Below, piece by piece: positions 34,601 to 47,350 of a stretch of 49,763 nt of DNA; within the stretch, counting starts at the first letter, position 1, and each line of letters starts with the position of its first letter. The notes under the pieces were generated by a model. It made no database searches, had not been told where the DNA came from, and saw only the letters and a list, made by a program, of their open reading frames with translations. Source of the DNA: Welwitschia mirabilis (Eukaryota; Gnetophyta; Gnetopsida; Welwitschiales). A program made the position numbers and the translations under genes. The stretch lies in assembly GCA_051453625.1 (NCBI GenBank), contig JBOZIK010000001.1, forward strand, positions 285,613,468 through 285,663,230, read 5' to 3'.

Positions 34601-37600
34601 AAATAATTATAGCATAATAATATAAGATTTAATCTATGGAACTAAATTAGGAGGTAGGTTTATATCTAGAAAAATTAGTGCATAGTTTGTAATGAAAAAA
34701 AAAATTTACAAGGCCACCACCATGATCATCATAAAAAGAGCTAAAGCATTTGCATTAAATTCTTACATGCTAGCTTGGTTTATGACTCGAGGTATCTATG
34801 CAATGAAAAAGAAATATTTATGAAAATATATTATACCATTATAAAACTAATAAATTGTTATATATCTTTTTTGTATTACCTAGTTATTTTTAATTATCTA
34901 TTGAAGTTGATTGCTACTCTTACATGTTCAAGCTTCATAAGATCCATTGACTTCTACATTAACATAATAGCAATATCCATTAAATTTTTACTAATTAGTA
35001 TACCAGAACAATATAAGATACCTTTATTCTCATCGTAAAGAATGAAAATTTCAAAGTATTATCATTAATAAGGTCAAATCAAAATACAATATAATAAGTA
35101 AATATCTAACAAGATCAAATTCTAGTTTAGTATTTTTAATTAGAGGAAAACTTTCAAGACTAATTGGTAAGCCTTCTTTGCAATAAGCCCAGATCTAAGC
35201 ATCACATTAGGATTGGAAGCATTAGTATAGCTTATAATTGTTGTGATCATAATTATGCTAATGAAATTACAATATAAAATAACAAATAGGAGCATTAATA
35301 GAGATTATAAAATAGAAAATAGTTGATCATGAAAAGAAAAACTTAAGATAAAAGGACATCATTTTCAAGGCATGAATACACAAATTTGAGAAATTCTCAT
35401 CGTTAGTAAAGATGACCTTTGAACCTATCAATGAGTAAAGGTAGGAAAATTATGGTAGTGAAATTACAATAAAAGATAAAAACAACCATTCAATCTAAAT
35501 AATTGAATACATATTATGTAAAACATGACCCAAGTAAGTGTAGGTCACTTTTAACATCTTTCTCCACTTATTATAATCTGTAATAAAAAATAAATATTGC
35601 TAATTTCTTACAAAAACATTATTATGCTAATAGATCCTCCTCCTTTATTAGGCTTGGGATCAATAATAGAGTTTTAAGGACAATTCTAGTGATGGAGTTA
35701 CCTATACTTCAAGATTATGTTAGTAAAAGTGATGAAAATATAGTACTTCTTATTAATAATGATTCATATCTACATAAAAAGCAAATTGTAATATATTAAT
35801 TTAAATATTAAATTCTAATTTTTTAAAAAAATATTTTACAAAAAGAGTTCTCCTCATTCTTGAGAGTCTTCAACTATCTATATTTCTTAAACAAACTAAT
35901 AGAATCCTAAAGTATAATATCTATCACAATATTAAAGCATTTTTTGGCTAATTTAGAACCATGGACTATTGTATTTGGATCATCACATTCAACCCTTTTA
36001 TGAAATAATAGTTTCATAGTTTTATATTAGAATAATTTAAAACTTTTTATTATTTGATGAACTAGTTAGTATTTGCTTCTATAATATAAAGAAGAAAAGA
36101 CACTTTAAATCTACCTACAATTTAAAAATTCAATGTATTTATAAGTCTTTATGGTATATTAATATTTTATCACACTGGGCATGAATTTTAATGAATCCTT
36201 TTTTTTTATTAGCCTAAATAAGAATAAAATATTATGATCATTTTCTAGGTAATATGATCTATATGCATTTAAAAATATATATAAATATAAAATTACCATA
36301 AATCTTGATAACGTCATCCCCACACTATCATTTACTTGATTCTCTATTTTCTTTTTGCATTTTAATGATATTTAACTCAAAATTAGAAATAACTACATTT
36401 AAAGATTCCCTTTTGCACTATTCCTCTTGTAGTTTTGCATATAAAGTCTTTGATTTAAATAGCATGGATGGAGAAATTTCCTTTGTCATTATACACTTTT
36501 TACCTGAACTTTAGAAATGGATGTGTTTCACTTATTTCTTTATGTGCATCCTAGATGAAGATATCTCTTTCAAACATTTCTATTAAAATTTAAAGTAATA
36601 TTATCAAATAAGAGTAAAGGTTTATGTAATAGATAATTCAAATAAAAAAATTCAATACTGACACTTCTGTGATGACCATAAGACTCCATATTTTAAGTGA
36701 AATTTCTCCCATATAATAAACCTATTTGATCTTTCTTAAACATCTAGTTCATATTTCTATATAAAATTTATAGAAATGGTACATTGAGGAGCATATATAA
36801 TGATAATTATAAAAAAGTTTAACCATCTTTTTTATACTTATAGTATCCTCTGTAACTCTTACAGCTCCATGATAACTCTTATATTAGGATATGAGTAATT
36901 TTGATATATTATCTTTGGCTTATCTAGTGGTTATCTAAAATCCAATAATAAGTTAAAGCATTTTGTATCCATCATCTATATTATCATAGTAAAAATTTTT
37001 AAGTAACAAATGAAAGTACTACATTATCAAAAAACATTTGAGTTTGTTTGGTCCATAAATACATTTCAATCTTTTGGTTTTACTCCTGGGAGTATGATCT
37101 TCTTTATTTCTTCATTATTTTCTTTATTATAAATAAAGTTATTGCATAGCTTATGTTTGTATTATTTCTAATAATTATTTATTCTTAATAACATTACTTT
37201 ATTTATAATATCATCCACTTCAAATTGTATTTGTAATTAAGGCATTAAAAAGCATAACACATCATTATTACTTTAACCATAATAAATGAATTTTAAAAAT
37301 ACCTTTAACAAACTTCATAAGAAGTTCTTTTTGTTATCATCCATCATTTTTCATGAAGGAATTGAAATTAACACATGGCTGTGAGTAATGAATTCCTAAT
37401 AAGTAGGTAACTTTTTTGAGTTAGAAAATTAGGTACCAAATTCATTAATTTTAATTAAAGGATCTTCATCAAAAGCAATTACACTACTTGAGTTTTCCTT
37501 ATGTCTTTTAAAAGCTTTTAAAATACTTCCTTCCTTTGTTTCTATTATTAACATTATACGAATATATGCATTTTTATGACGAGTGATATCATAAAAAATA

Positions 37601-38129
37601 AAACATCTAACATTATAAATTAATACATTCTTATCCCTTTTCAATTTTTAGATTTGAACTTTTCATATTTTTTGTATTGTATTCTTTAACTTTTTGAAGT
37701 CTCTAATAATAAATAGCAATGTTCATAACATTTTCATACTAAAGTCAACTACAAGATGACACACCATCATTATGAATTTACATAATGAAAAGTTAACAAA
37801 AAGATTGCATATTTGGTAAAATAACTTTAATTTTCATGACATAATAAATATTTTAAAAATACTAAATTTATGACAAAAAGAAAAATTTTACCAACTAAAA
37901 TCCATTTAAGATATTATGAAAAGTTATTAATGAAAATCGTAATACAGGAATTCTATAACTTTATATTAAAATAATCATCATAAAAGTCATCATTGTATTC
38001 ATTTTTCCTCTCCATTATTACAAACCATAATAATATTTAGACTTTCAAGTTAATGATTACTCCTATTGATAAAACTATTTTTTACTATCAACATATTTTG
38101 ATATCCTTTAAGGTAAGTATAACATGACA
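31604..38129. other. AT-rich DNA, no gene recognised, possibly CACTA interior
   Basis: No supportable gene. If the palindrome array and the transposase belong to one element, this would be its 3' half, where a second (TNP1-like) gene often lies, but I read no such gene. Minus-strand frame 37429-37644 and plus-strand frames 34182-34373, 34775-35038 and 36305-36514 show no known motif. A weak copia-like start at 32771-33030 is listed separately. Confidence 0.5.
32771..33030 (+). mobile_element. Possible copia 5' end: LTR end, primer site and gag start (weak)
   Basis: TAACAAGTGGTTATAG at 32771-32786 resembles the LTR end plus tRNA-Met primer site of copia elements (compare AACAAGTGGTATTATAG, minus strand, in the element at 8.1 kb). 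About 125 bp later an ATG at 32904 opens MEAATTTQILHELKI, and a KNYLMTCEIM block follows, which loosely resembles copia gag starts. Stops intervene and no second LTR was found. It may be chance. Confidence 0.25.
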
Positions 38130-41100
38130 TATAATTTTAAATCTAAAAACTCCTTTGAAATAAAAGACTTGAGTTGATTGATATGGAAGAAGAAATGGTT
38201 CATCATCTGCCTTATCTTCTTCTTTTAAATTTTGTAGTTTTACTATAATTGTATCTACATTATAATAATATTTTCAACTGAATTTTCATGTTCTATCTTT
38301 AACCAATCACCTTTGAATACTATATTTCTAAATTCAATACAATCTCATTCAATAATTTATTTTACAACACCATAATAAACTAGCATTTCTTCCTTGTAAT
38401 TAGAATTCTTCACAATGTCTCTACACTTTGTAAAAGATTCCATGCATACACCATTATTTTGATTTGTTTTATGCATTTCTTTACATTTTATTAAAAATAT
38501 GCATCCTTTAACATGATAATAATTATATGATTTTTTTAAGAATTAAAGCCCTTAAACAAGCACATTCATAATTGTATCATTACTTTCCTTCTACATCTAA
38601 AATTAATCATGTAAGTAGTTATTAATAAAAAATGATAAGATAATATCTAGAATATAATAAAGCATTATAATGATTATGTTATGTACCTTACCTTCTTTTT
38701 CAACCATGAAACCAACTTAACATCTCTATTGGTCTTTTTGTTTCCTTTCTTGTCATCATAATTGTTTGTTTTGTACATTTCTTATTATATTCTTTATTTG
38801 AAAGGACTTTTTTAATGAAATAATTATTTAAATTAATTATTTTAAATAACATAATATTTACTTAAAAAAAGTCATACAACATATTTTTATATCCCATCAT
38901 AGGAGAGAAAAACCCCCTTGTAGCACCGATCAAACTCAATGTGATTTAGCTAGTATGGTTTCCTCTCCTCTAATGATTCCTCATCAACATATACCTCAAC
39001 ATCATCCTGAAAAGAGTATGGATAATTGCAAAATTGTTTTCTTCCATGAAGTTTTGGAAAATTAGAAACATACTTCATGCATAACATAATAGCCTCATTA
39101 AAAATATATGATTCTTCTATGCAAACTTTAGGTCTAGCATTACTTTTAAGATATGCCTTTAAGTTAAATCATCTAATAATAAATATTTCATACTTAGTTA
39201 TTAACTAATATAGGAATCAAAAGTTCATTACTCTGACTTAATGTATAATTTACCTCTCAAATGAATACATCCATCTATATCTAATAAGCCCACAACATTG
39301 TAACTCTTCAACTAGATGAATTCAGAGGTATATCATGATTATGAAAAAATAAGGTGAAAAGTATTTCTAAATTATACATAATGTGTCTACAAGTTTTTTC
39401 CCTCTAATAAATCTAAAACATTCAAATTAACCATCTTCAAGAATAAAACATTGAAAAATGAATAAAGTTGATGAATAGCCATACACATGCATTTTGCATT
39501 AATTAAATCATTTTTTAATAATATTAATAATAAATTCTCCATTAGAATATGATAACCATATGATCTTAATCCTTTAGGATTAGAATATTTCAAGCATATA
39601 TAGTGTTTTCAATTTACACTGAACCTTAGAAACCTTTAGTTCATGTAGTGTGTGACAAAATATGTACTTCTTACTTTGTATGAGAACATATTTTGTTAGA
39701 GGTAACCATGTTCTCTTATTTTATTTCGTTTATAATCATAAGTATTTTCTTATATTTAAAATTTGTAAATCTTGATTTTTTTTAAAGTTATTCTTTAACT
39801 TATTTAATGTCTAAAGTTGTTAAAATAAGGTTCTCATATATATTCTTCTTAATATGCATTGTGTCTAAATTATGAAACATGTGCATATCTTACCAAAAAA
39901 ATGAAAGTATTAGTATAATCTGAAAATATTATTAACTAATAGCATTAAACAAAATTAAGATAAAAATGTATCATCTACATTCTAATAAGGAAAATAATAA
40001 AGTATTTTCTTGTCCATCCAGGAATATCTTATGAAGCATTATTTGCAATTATACACTTTGTTTTCTTTATCAAGTTCTTACCACATATTATACATTTTTT
40101 CTAGTCTTTATTAAACTTTAAATATCAATTAAATGGTTTGCAGTATTGTCAAATTTAACCTTTTCATTAAATTAAATTTTTCTGCTTTCTAAATGTATGA
40201 TCACTAGGAGGAATCTTTTATGTCCCATGTAAACTACTTTTTTGGTACATGGAAGATACTTTTTACATGTGTCCTCTCCACAAATAGGACAAGCATAATA
40301 CCTATTAGTCTTATAACTAGAAAGATATCCATATGCCAAGAAATCATGTATAGCTCATGTTTAATAGTTTCAATTAAATATTTCTTCTACATGAGAATCA
40401 AATCTTTTTGAAGTAGTTTTTCATAACTATATAAGTTTAGATATTAAACATTAAAGATATGTAGAAATTTATTTTCCTAGTTTCTTAGGACCTACTACCA
40501 ATAATGTTAGTAAACAAAATATTTTCTTCATGCATATTGATTATGGTAAGTTATAAATTATAATGAACACTAAACAACATGTCTATTTATTATTCATACT
40601 TGAATATAAATTAGAACCATCTATTGTAAGATCCGAATCTTATATATCTTAAATCAGTAGTAAAATTAAATCATCTATTATCAATGTTTCTCCAACTATA
40701 AAAATCAATAAGATATCTTATCTTTCCATATTAACTTATAGCATTTTAGTTTCATTTCAACTATTTAGTAATCCTTATAATGCTATAATTACAATAATAA
40801 TGTTTTGACTAGCTACTATAGATTATGTTCATAAATCATATGTAACTAATATGTTACTCTACATTTGAAATGTAATAAACATTACCTTAAAAAATCTTTA
40901 GTCTTGGGGTTCAAGGAAATATCTCAATACTTTCTGTGATACCTATGATCCTTCTCTTTTTTGTTGTAATATTCAACAAGTAGGACACTTGGATTTATTT
41001 GCATTGTTCTTTCAATTCAAGATACCATCATTTAGAAATGAATGTATGATCTCATAGTTCATTCACATTGCATTTATCATCTTATTAGCAAAATACATAT

Positions 41101-41690
41101 TCTCTAGTAGCATATTACTATTTGGATGCATTCCATTTAAAAAAATATTATAACTATAAAAAATCAACATCTATCTAATCATGTTTTACTTTTATATTAC
41201 ATAATCTGAGAAGTAGAAATTTTTTTGTATAACGGTTAGGACATCCTTCATATATTGGTTCTTTAGCTTTTAAAAGAATCTCCTAATAATATGACATTTC
41301 TTTCTTATTACTTTGCACAATTTATTCTTGTATAATTGGTTTTTCATTTATGTCATTTTGATTTTCTTCATTTATAAATGAATCATACACCATATTAATC
41401 ATGTACTCAATGTCTATTTTCGCTTACTTGAAAGACACATGTTGATGAACATTTTCTTATCTCGTTTCACCCTATGCAACTCATGTTATGCATAGTTGTT
41501 TAATTTCATGAATAATAAGATGCTCCTTTATAGTTTCAAATAGCATTTTACCACTTGCATTTTGGCATTTTCTACATGGACAACATATTAAATAAGAGTA
41601 AATGGAATTTACATGAGCATAGTTAATAAAGGCATTTACTCCCTTTCTATACTCATAAGATGCCTTAATAAATGATGTTAAAGATAACAT
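38130..41690 (-). pseudogene. tnp2: CACTA (En/Spm) transposase remnant, TNP2-like, nearly full length
   Basis: The transposase cuts and pastes CACTA DNA transposons. On the minus strand the full family order is legible despite many stops and frame changes. The transposase-associated N-terminal domain (41690-41481) has YRKGVNAFINYAHVN and CPCRKCQN. Then come KAKEPIYEGCPNRYTKKF (about 41270-41220), SKCPTC with KVLRYF (about 41000-40910), and the catalytic Transposase_21 domain. That domain has LTIDGSNLYSSMNN (about 40640-40600), IHDFLAYGYLSSYKTNR and YYACPICGEDT (about 40345-40250), and VVYMG (about 40222). DUF4218 lies at 39593-39387 (GLRSYGYHILMENLL, AIHQLYSFFN). ARPKVCIEESYIFNEA lies near 39135. 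DUF4216 follows (about 38500-38130: NQNNGV, LVYYGVV, DEPFLLPYQSTQVFY). A possible intron (GTAAGG…TTTTAG) separates the last two blocks near 38690-38600. No element ends were found. Confidence 0.85.
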
Positions 41691-42834
41691 TATTTGAATT
41701 AATATATAAAAATATATAAATATTTATATCTAATTATATGTGTCATTAGTAAGAACATACCTACCACATAATATCCAAGTCTTATTCATTTTTGTACTAG
41801 TTTTATATTTGTAAATCATGAACATGGAAGTTAAATAAAAGATGATAAGATATAAATTAGTTGGAGAGGCTTAAAATTAGTAGAAATAAGTACCTAAAAC
41901 ACATCTATTCTACCTATGATTTGGAACTACCTGTATTAACAAATTCTTTTTACTTTTTACTAATGCTACTATAATACATATACTCTATAGATGTCTTTAG
42001 CTTTATTGTGCTAGAGCAAGTCATGTATATGATTAAGTATTATTGTAATGATCTATGTTTTTTAAAGTTTTCTATGTCCTTTTGTATTTTTTTAGTAATA
42101 TATAAGTAAAGATAACCTTCAATTAAATTTTGCATGAAGCTTGACCTTTTAATAAATATGTTTAAGATGCAAAAACATAAGGATAAAAACAATGAAGATT
42201 CTTTTAAATATTAAAAATATCAAGAACTTAAAATAATGAATAAAGTTTGTTCATAAAGATTACCTTTTATATAGCTTTAAAACATTAGTATTTAGACTAA
42301 TAAATGATGAAAAAGTAAAGTTTAAATGTTACCAAAACTTTAGATAATGGCTACATTTAGGAGAATGTATTGAATTAAATTAAGAGTTCTAGTGTAGCTA
42401 CTAAATATAGAAGCGTGTGTAATAAGATTTGAATTAATATAATAAACACATTATTTTACATAGTTATGAGGATATATGTAGATATATTTGGAGTAAATAT
42501 GAGGCAATTAAATTCAAGAAGCTTTTTATGTTTGAATAAATAAATTATTGGTCTTGGAAAAGAATTATGACATTTTGGTGTTGAATTTGGATGCTATTTT
42601 TAGAAATATAATTCCATGTAAGTTCCCCTACTAAACTAACATATGAATATTGTTTTTAGTGAGGGAGTTCCTAATGGCAATCTAGTATAATTTCACATGT
42701 AAGGTACACTAAATAATCTAGGTACCTTTATCTACTAAGTGAGAAGTTTATTAATGAAATTAGTGGGATTGAGTGGCTTAGATAGGATGGGGAATGATGG
42801 GGAAGGAAATAAGTGATTGTCTTCTATTCAAATT
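41691..42834. other. AT-rich DNA upstream of the CACTA transposase
   Basis: Should hold the promoter and 5' terminal repeat of the CACTA element if complete. A TAGTG at 42390-42394 could be a terminus but has no matching partner, and I see no palindromic subterminal array like the one at 31.0-31.6 kb. No gene is recognised. Confidence 0.45.
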
Positions 42835-44965
42835 TGGATTAGGATATGTTTGTCTTCTATTCAAAATACAGATCCTAGATGTACTTTCGTTTATATTAAA
42901 GTGACATTTGATTTGATTGATTTTTTTTAATTAATATGGATGTAGTAACTCTAAGACTTTGATCTATAATGGAGAAATCTTATTTTATCAACTTTTTTTA
43001 ATAAGTGGTTGAACTACTTATTAGAGTCTATATTCCTGCTCCACCCTCATTCCCTATCTACCCTTAAAATGAATCATGATAGTTACTTGTAATTNNNNNN
43101 NNNNNNNNNNNNCCTACTAAATGCTAATCTAACTTGACCCCTAAAGGAAATATGCCTAGTAGGATAACACTCAAGCTTCCGCTCAGATCTTATTTCTCTA
43201 AGATGTGGAAGAAAGTTTAGCAATGATAGTCATGAAAATTTTTAATGAAAGGAGCTTATAAAGAGCAAGATAAAACTCAAAAAAGTTTGAAATTAATCTA
43301 ACATTATAGAACTATTATATTAGTCCATTTCTATTTAAATGTTAAATAGTAAATTTTTATAGTTAATGACTTCTTATCATTAAACTCCCTATTAGACCTC
43401 CTTCCTATTGAATTCTAATCTAACATAGCCACTAGAGAAAATTTGCCTACTAAATTGATACTTAAGCTTTCTAATAGATCATCTTCCTCTAAGATGCATA
43501 AGTAAGTTAAGCAGTGATAGTCATGAAACATTTTAATGGGAGAATTTTATGATGAGCAATCTAATACTCAATAATATTTAAAATAAACCTAACATTATGG
43601 AACTATTATATTATTCCATCTCTCTTTTAAGACCTAAATTATAAATTTTCAAATTAGTAACTTCCTTAATATTAAACTATTATTATAATTTTTATAACAT
43701 GTGCATTCTAAGTCATTTAAAGGATTAGTGACTAATAACTCCCCCTTTTAAGAGTTGTTTTATTAAGAATTTTTATAGTATAAGTTTGTAACATACTAGA
43801 TCTAATACAAGTTTAAACATCTAGCTTCTTGCAAATGAGCTATGGTTGCTATGTGGAAATATTGACTCACTACTTACCTAACCACATAGATATTTGAAAA
43901 TATTGTATAGTGCTAATGCCCTATCTTGGTGTCAATATCTTTAGCTCTATCAAATACTTTAAAATATTTGGGTGTATATCTATAATTGCAAAGGCTATTA
44001 TTTAGTTTAACTATTTCTAAGAGGATAAGGTGAGTTCATCTCTTTATCTTGAAGAATAATGTTTATCTTCTATTTAAACTACACATTTTACATGTACTTT
44101 CAAATACAATATCTTATTTTGATTTTATTATGTAAATGTTAGCACTGAATTTTCTTTAAGAATAGATTTTTTAGCTTTGAAGCGACATTAAATTTGACTA
44201 TTTTTTTATGTTCATATGAAAATAGCAACTATAAGTCTTTGATTTATAATAGAGAAATATTATTTTATCAACTTTGTTTAATATGTATCACAGTTAATAA
44301 ATTCCCATTTTATTGATAGCTTGACTACTTGATAAAGCCTATCTTCTTACTCCATCATCATTCCCCTTCTACCCTTAAAATTATCCATGTCAGTCATTTG
44401 TAGTTATTCCCCAAATGAAATTTACCTCGTAGGATAACCCTAAGAAATTCCTACTAGATATTTTTCCTCCTAGATGATAACTTGACTTGATCCCTAGAAG
44501 AAATTTACCTAGTAGACTAACGCATGAGGTTCCTACTAGACTTTGTTCCTCTAAGATATGTAGGTAAGTTAAGTAGTAATAATAATGAAAAAAATTTAAT
44601 GGGAGGAGTTTATAAAAACCAAGCTAAGACATAATAAGATTTTAAAAAAACCTAACATTATGAAAATATCATATTATTTCATTCCTATTTAAGACTTAAA
44701 CTCTAAATTTTAATAATCAGTAACTTTCTTTCTATTAAACTATTAAAATTTCTATAATATGTTCATTCTAAGTCATTTAAAATATTAGTAACTAAATAAT
44801 CTTCCCTTTTAAGAGTTAATATATTAATAATTATTATAGTGTAATTTTATAACATAATAGATCTAATTTCAAAATATCCCATTATGTGGATGTCCTATTA
44901 AATACTTTACAATCTATGGATATATGTATATTTAATTATAAAGGTTGTTATTTAATTAACTATTT
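42835..44965. repeat. Degenerate complex tandem array (units A-B-B-C-D-A-B-C-D)
   Basis: Block A (42840-43094; 44060-44405) includes GACTACTT…CTATCTACCCTTAAAAT-type sequence. Block B (43113-43389; 43390-43690; about 44440-44720) includes CCTCTAAGATG, GTTAAGCAGTGATAGTCATG and TAACATTATGGAACTATTAT. Block C (about 43720-43805; 44775-44865) includes AGTCATTTAAA…TTTTAAGAGTT…AGATCTAAT. Block D (about 43940-44010; 44886-44955) starts at ATCAAATACTTTAAAATAT. B copies 1 and 2 are about 292 bp apart and the larger period is about 1.06-1.3 kb. B units contain TATAAA-like sequence. No protein is legible. It could be a decayed tandem LTR or satellite. Confidence 0.7.
43095..43112. other. Assembly gap (18 N)
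   Basis: Eighteen unknown bases at the junction of block A1 and block B1 of the tandem array. The other A-B junction (44405-44440) gives an idea of the missing bases, so the gap is likely small. Confidence 0.95.
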
Positions 44966-46349
44966 GGAAGTATTAAGCATTATGTAGATTTAAGAATATG
45001 ACATTTAGAACTTCATTCAATGGATATATTAATTGCATTTCATCAATGCATGCTTTAAGACTTAGAATGTAGGTGTGTTATGACATAGTTACATCTAAGT
45101 ATCTTGATCTATTTATTTAAGCTAAGTGGTACTTTATGAATGTGAAGTTTTAATATCCCTATTATTTTTAAAAATATTCTTTACATTAAAGCTTGGGTAA
45201 TTCATAATTACAAAGTTTATTTGAGTAATGCTACATTGACATCTAGTTATATACTCTTTTTATTTTTTTCATAGCAAAGACTTTTAAGTTTTAAATGTAA
45301 TTTTTGTATTAATTATAATGTAAAGTCTCAAACTAATCAAAGAGAGATGAATTTCAATGTATATTCACAAGAAGTTTAAAATTTGTTTAATAAAAAATTA
45401 TTGAAAAAAGTGAATTTACTCTATGTATTATAATAGAAGTCACCTTCAAAACTAATGAAGTTAATGAACTTAGTCCTCTAAATGAAAAGTATACAATTTT
45501 TGGAGCAAGCAACTATATTTTTTAAAACCAGCTATAAATCACTTACTTTTAGAACTAGCAACCTAAAAATTAATATTGCAACATCCTAATAATAATTAAA
45601 CTTTTAAACTAATAATATTAATTATAAATAAGTAAATGCACAATTGAATCAACAAATGCATCAATAGATTGAAATTCAAGAATCAAGATGTTTATAATTA
45701 AATTTCACTTAATATAAATCTTTAATGTTATATATTTTACTTTAGATCATGCTCATATACAATGATATGCTTCTCCATTATATCTATTTGGGATTAGTTT
45801 TATAAGTGATATAGATGGTAAGGTATTTTGGCTAGATTCTTCATGAATGTCTAGCAACTTAAAATTATTGTGAATAATAATATTTAGTGGACAATTATAA
45901 AAACATCAATTTTACAAATTAGTAGATTTCCAAAATTTCATGTGTGTGGATAGTTTATAATTCATGATAACTAAATATGAAATAGTATTCAACTATACTA
46001 CATTACTTGCAAGTGTTGGAATAATGCCTAACTAAAGTTCAATAAGATAAAGATAAACATTATAGATGATAACATAGATGTCATAAGTTTAAAAATTAAA
46101 AGATCACTATTAATAGTTTTTGTGATGCCAATTTTTAGGAATTTAATGGTGTATTTGGAGTACTTTTGCAAGACATTTATATAAGTTTAGATGTAATTCT
46201 GCTGATTATGGAGAGACGACAAGATGATCATGAAAATAAGTAATTCTTGAAATAATTAGAGGCATTTTAGGTATGTTCTGATACTTAACATATTGAAGGA
46301 GGACTAAAGGTGAAGAAGACTAATTTACACTACTTGAGAAGCTTGGAAA
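44966..46349. other. AT-rich DNA, no gene recognised
   Basis: No coding or RNA feature that I can support. It may contain the start of the LTR that follows; candidate TG starts exist (for example near 46122) but without the 3' LTR the boundary cannot be fixed. Confidence 0.5.
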
Positions 46350-46352
46350 GAG

Positions 46353-46690
46353 TGTTGTCCCTATTGTCATCCCCATGATAGAGGAGACGACATTAACACA
46401 GCTACACAGGAATAGCACATAGACAATACTTGGATAGTAGAACATCATGATAGGGCATCGTTTCCTAGGTCATCTAGATGATATTCAAGATAAGGAATGT
46501 GAGTACAACCCATGGGGATGACGATAGCACATGGCACGTAACCCAATGCATTGTCCCCTCTGTCATGTGGATGACCAACAGGACGACAGCATCGGTAACA
46601 TGCATGGGTAATCCATGGGAGCACATGACACACAACTTAAGGCACTAAGGCATTTTCATCCCCTTTGTCATGTGGAAGACAGACAGGATG
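46353..46690. repeat. About 100-bp subrepeats in the LTR, four units
   Basis: Units start near 46355, 46453, 46551 and 46651. Each carries GCATTGTCCCCTCTGTCAT-type sequence followed by GTGGATGAC and AGGATGAC. Later parts share CCCATGGG and AGCACATG-GAC-like blocks. Two more related units follow at about 47067 and 47192. Short direct repeats of this sort in an LTR upstream of a TATA box often act as transcription-factor sites; that role is inference here. Confidence 0.7.
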
Positions 46691-46803
46691 ATAACTGTTT
46701 TTACACCGCGGTAGTAAATTTCATTATAAAGAGTGCCAGATGGGTCATGTGGATGGCTAGGATTTCCTTAACGGATGTCTAGGGTTACGGTTCATTGTAA
46801 AAA

Positions 46804-46811
46804 TATAAATA
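46804..46811 (+). promoter_or_regulatory. TATA box, first promoter copy
   Basis: TATAAATA follows the conserved GGTTCATTGTAAAAA in the first LTR block. Sequence downstream (ACCATTTCCACC) is pyrimidine-rich, as around plant core promoters. It is inferred to be the RNA polymerase II start region of the LTR. Confidence 0.55.
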
Positions 46812-46959
46812 CCATTTCCACCTTCACTTTCAAACCATCTTTTATACTTGATATGCTTGTGATGGAAGCTTGAAGGTAGGAGGTCCATCCAATAGTTGCA
46901 AAAAGTGGTTTTTCTTGGTGTTAGGCTATGTCTCTTCCATTGAGATGCTATTATTTTGT

Positions 46960-47059
46960 NNNNNNNNNNNNNNNNNNNNNNNNNNNNNNNNNNNNNNNNN
47001 NNNNNNNNNNNNNNNNNNNNNNNNNNNNNNNNNNNNNNNNNNNNNNNNNNNNNNNNNNN
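46960..47059. other. Assembly gap (100 N, size unknown)
   Basis: Exactly 100 N, placed between two copies of the duplicated LTR block. Additional copies could be hidden here. Confidence 0.95.
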
Positions 47060-47342
47060 TATAATAGGGCATTGTCCCCTATGTCATTTGGAAGACATTC
47101 AGGTTGATGGAATAGATAACATTGATAACATGTGAGTAGAACTCACAGGGCTAATAGTATTACATGGGTACATAACCTAAGAAATTAAGGTGGCGTCATC
47201 CCCTATGTCGTGTGGATGATAAACAGGATGACAATTATTTCTACATATCCACAATAAATTATATTATAAATGGGATCAAGTGATCCATGTGGTTATTAGA
47301 GTTTTCTTCACCAATGTCTAGGGTTATGGTTCATTGTAAAAC

Positions 47343-47350
47343 TATAAATA
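47343..47350 (+). promoter_or_regulatory. TATA box, second promoter copy
   Basis: TATAAATA after GGTTCATTGTAAAAC in the second LTR block, 539 bp (with the gap counted as 100) from the first. Both boxes are intact while the sequence around them has diverged. Confidence 0.55.

Noticed and set aside
42390-42394. TAGTG as the 5' terminus of the CACTA element (minus strand CACTAGAAC)
   Set aside because: No matching CACTAGAAC was found at the left, no 3-bp target duplication, and no subterminal palindromes next to it.
46445-46633. Minus-strand 62-codon frame with Cys and His residues
   Set aside because: It lies wholly within the LTR subrepeats and reads the repeat motif in antisense. The Cys/His content follows from the motif, not from a protein.
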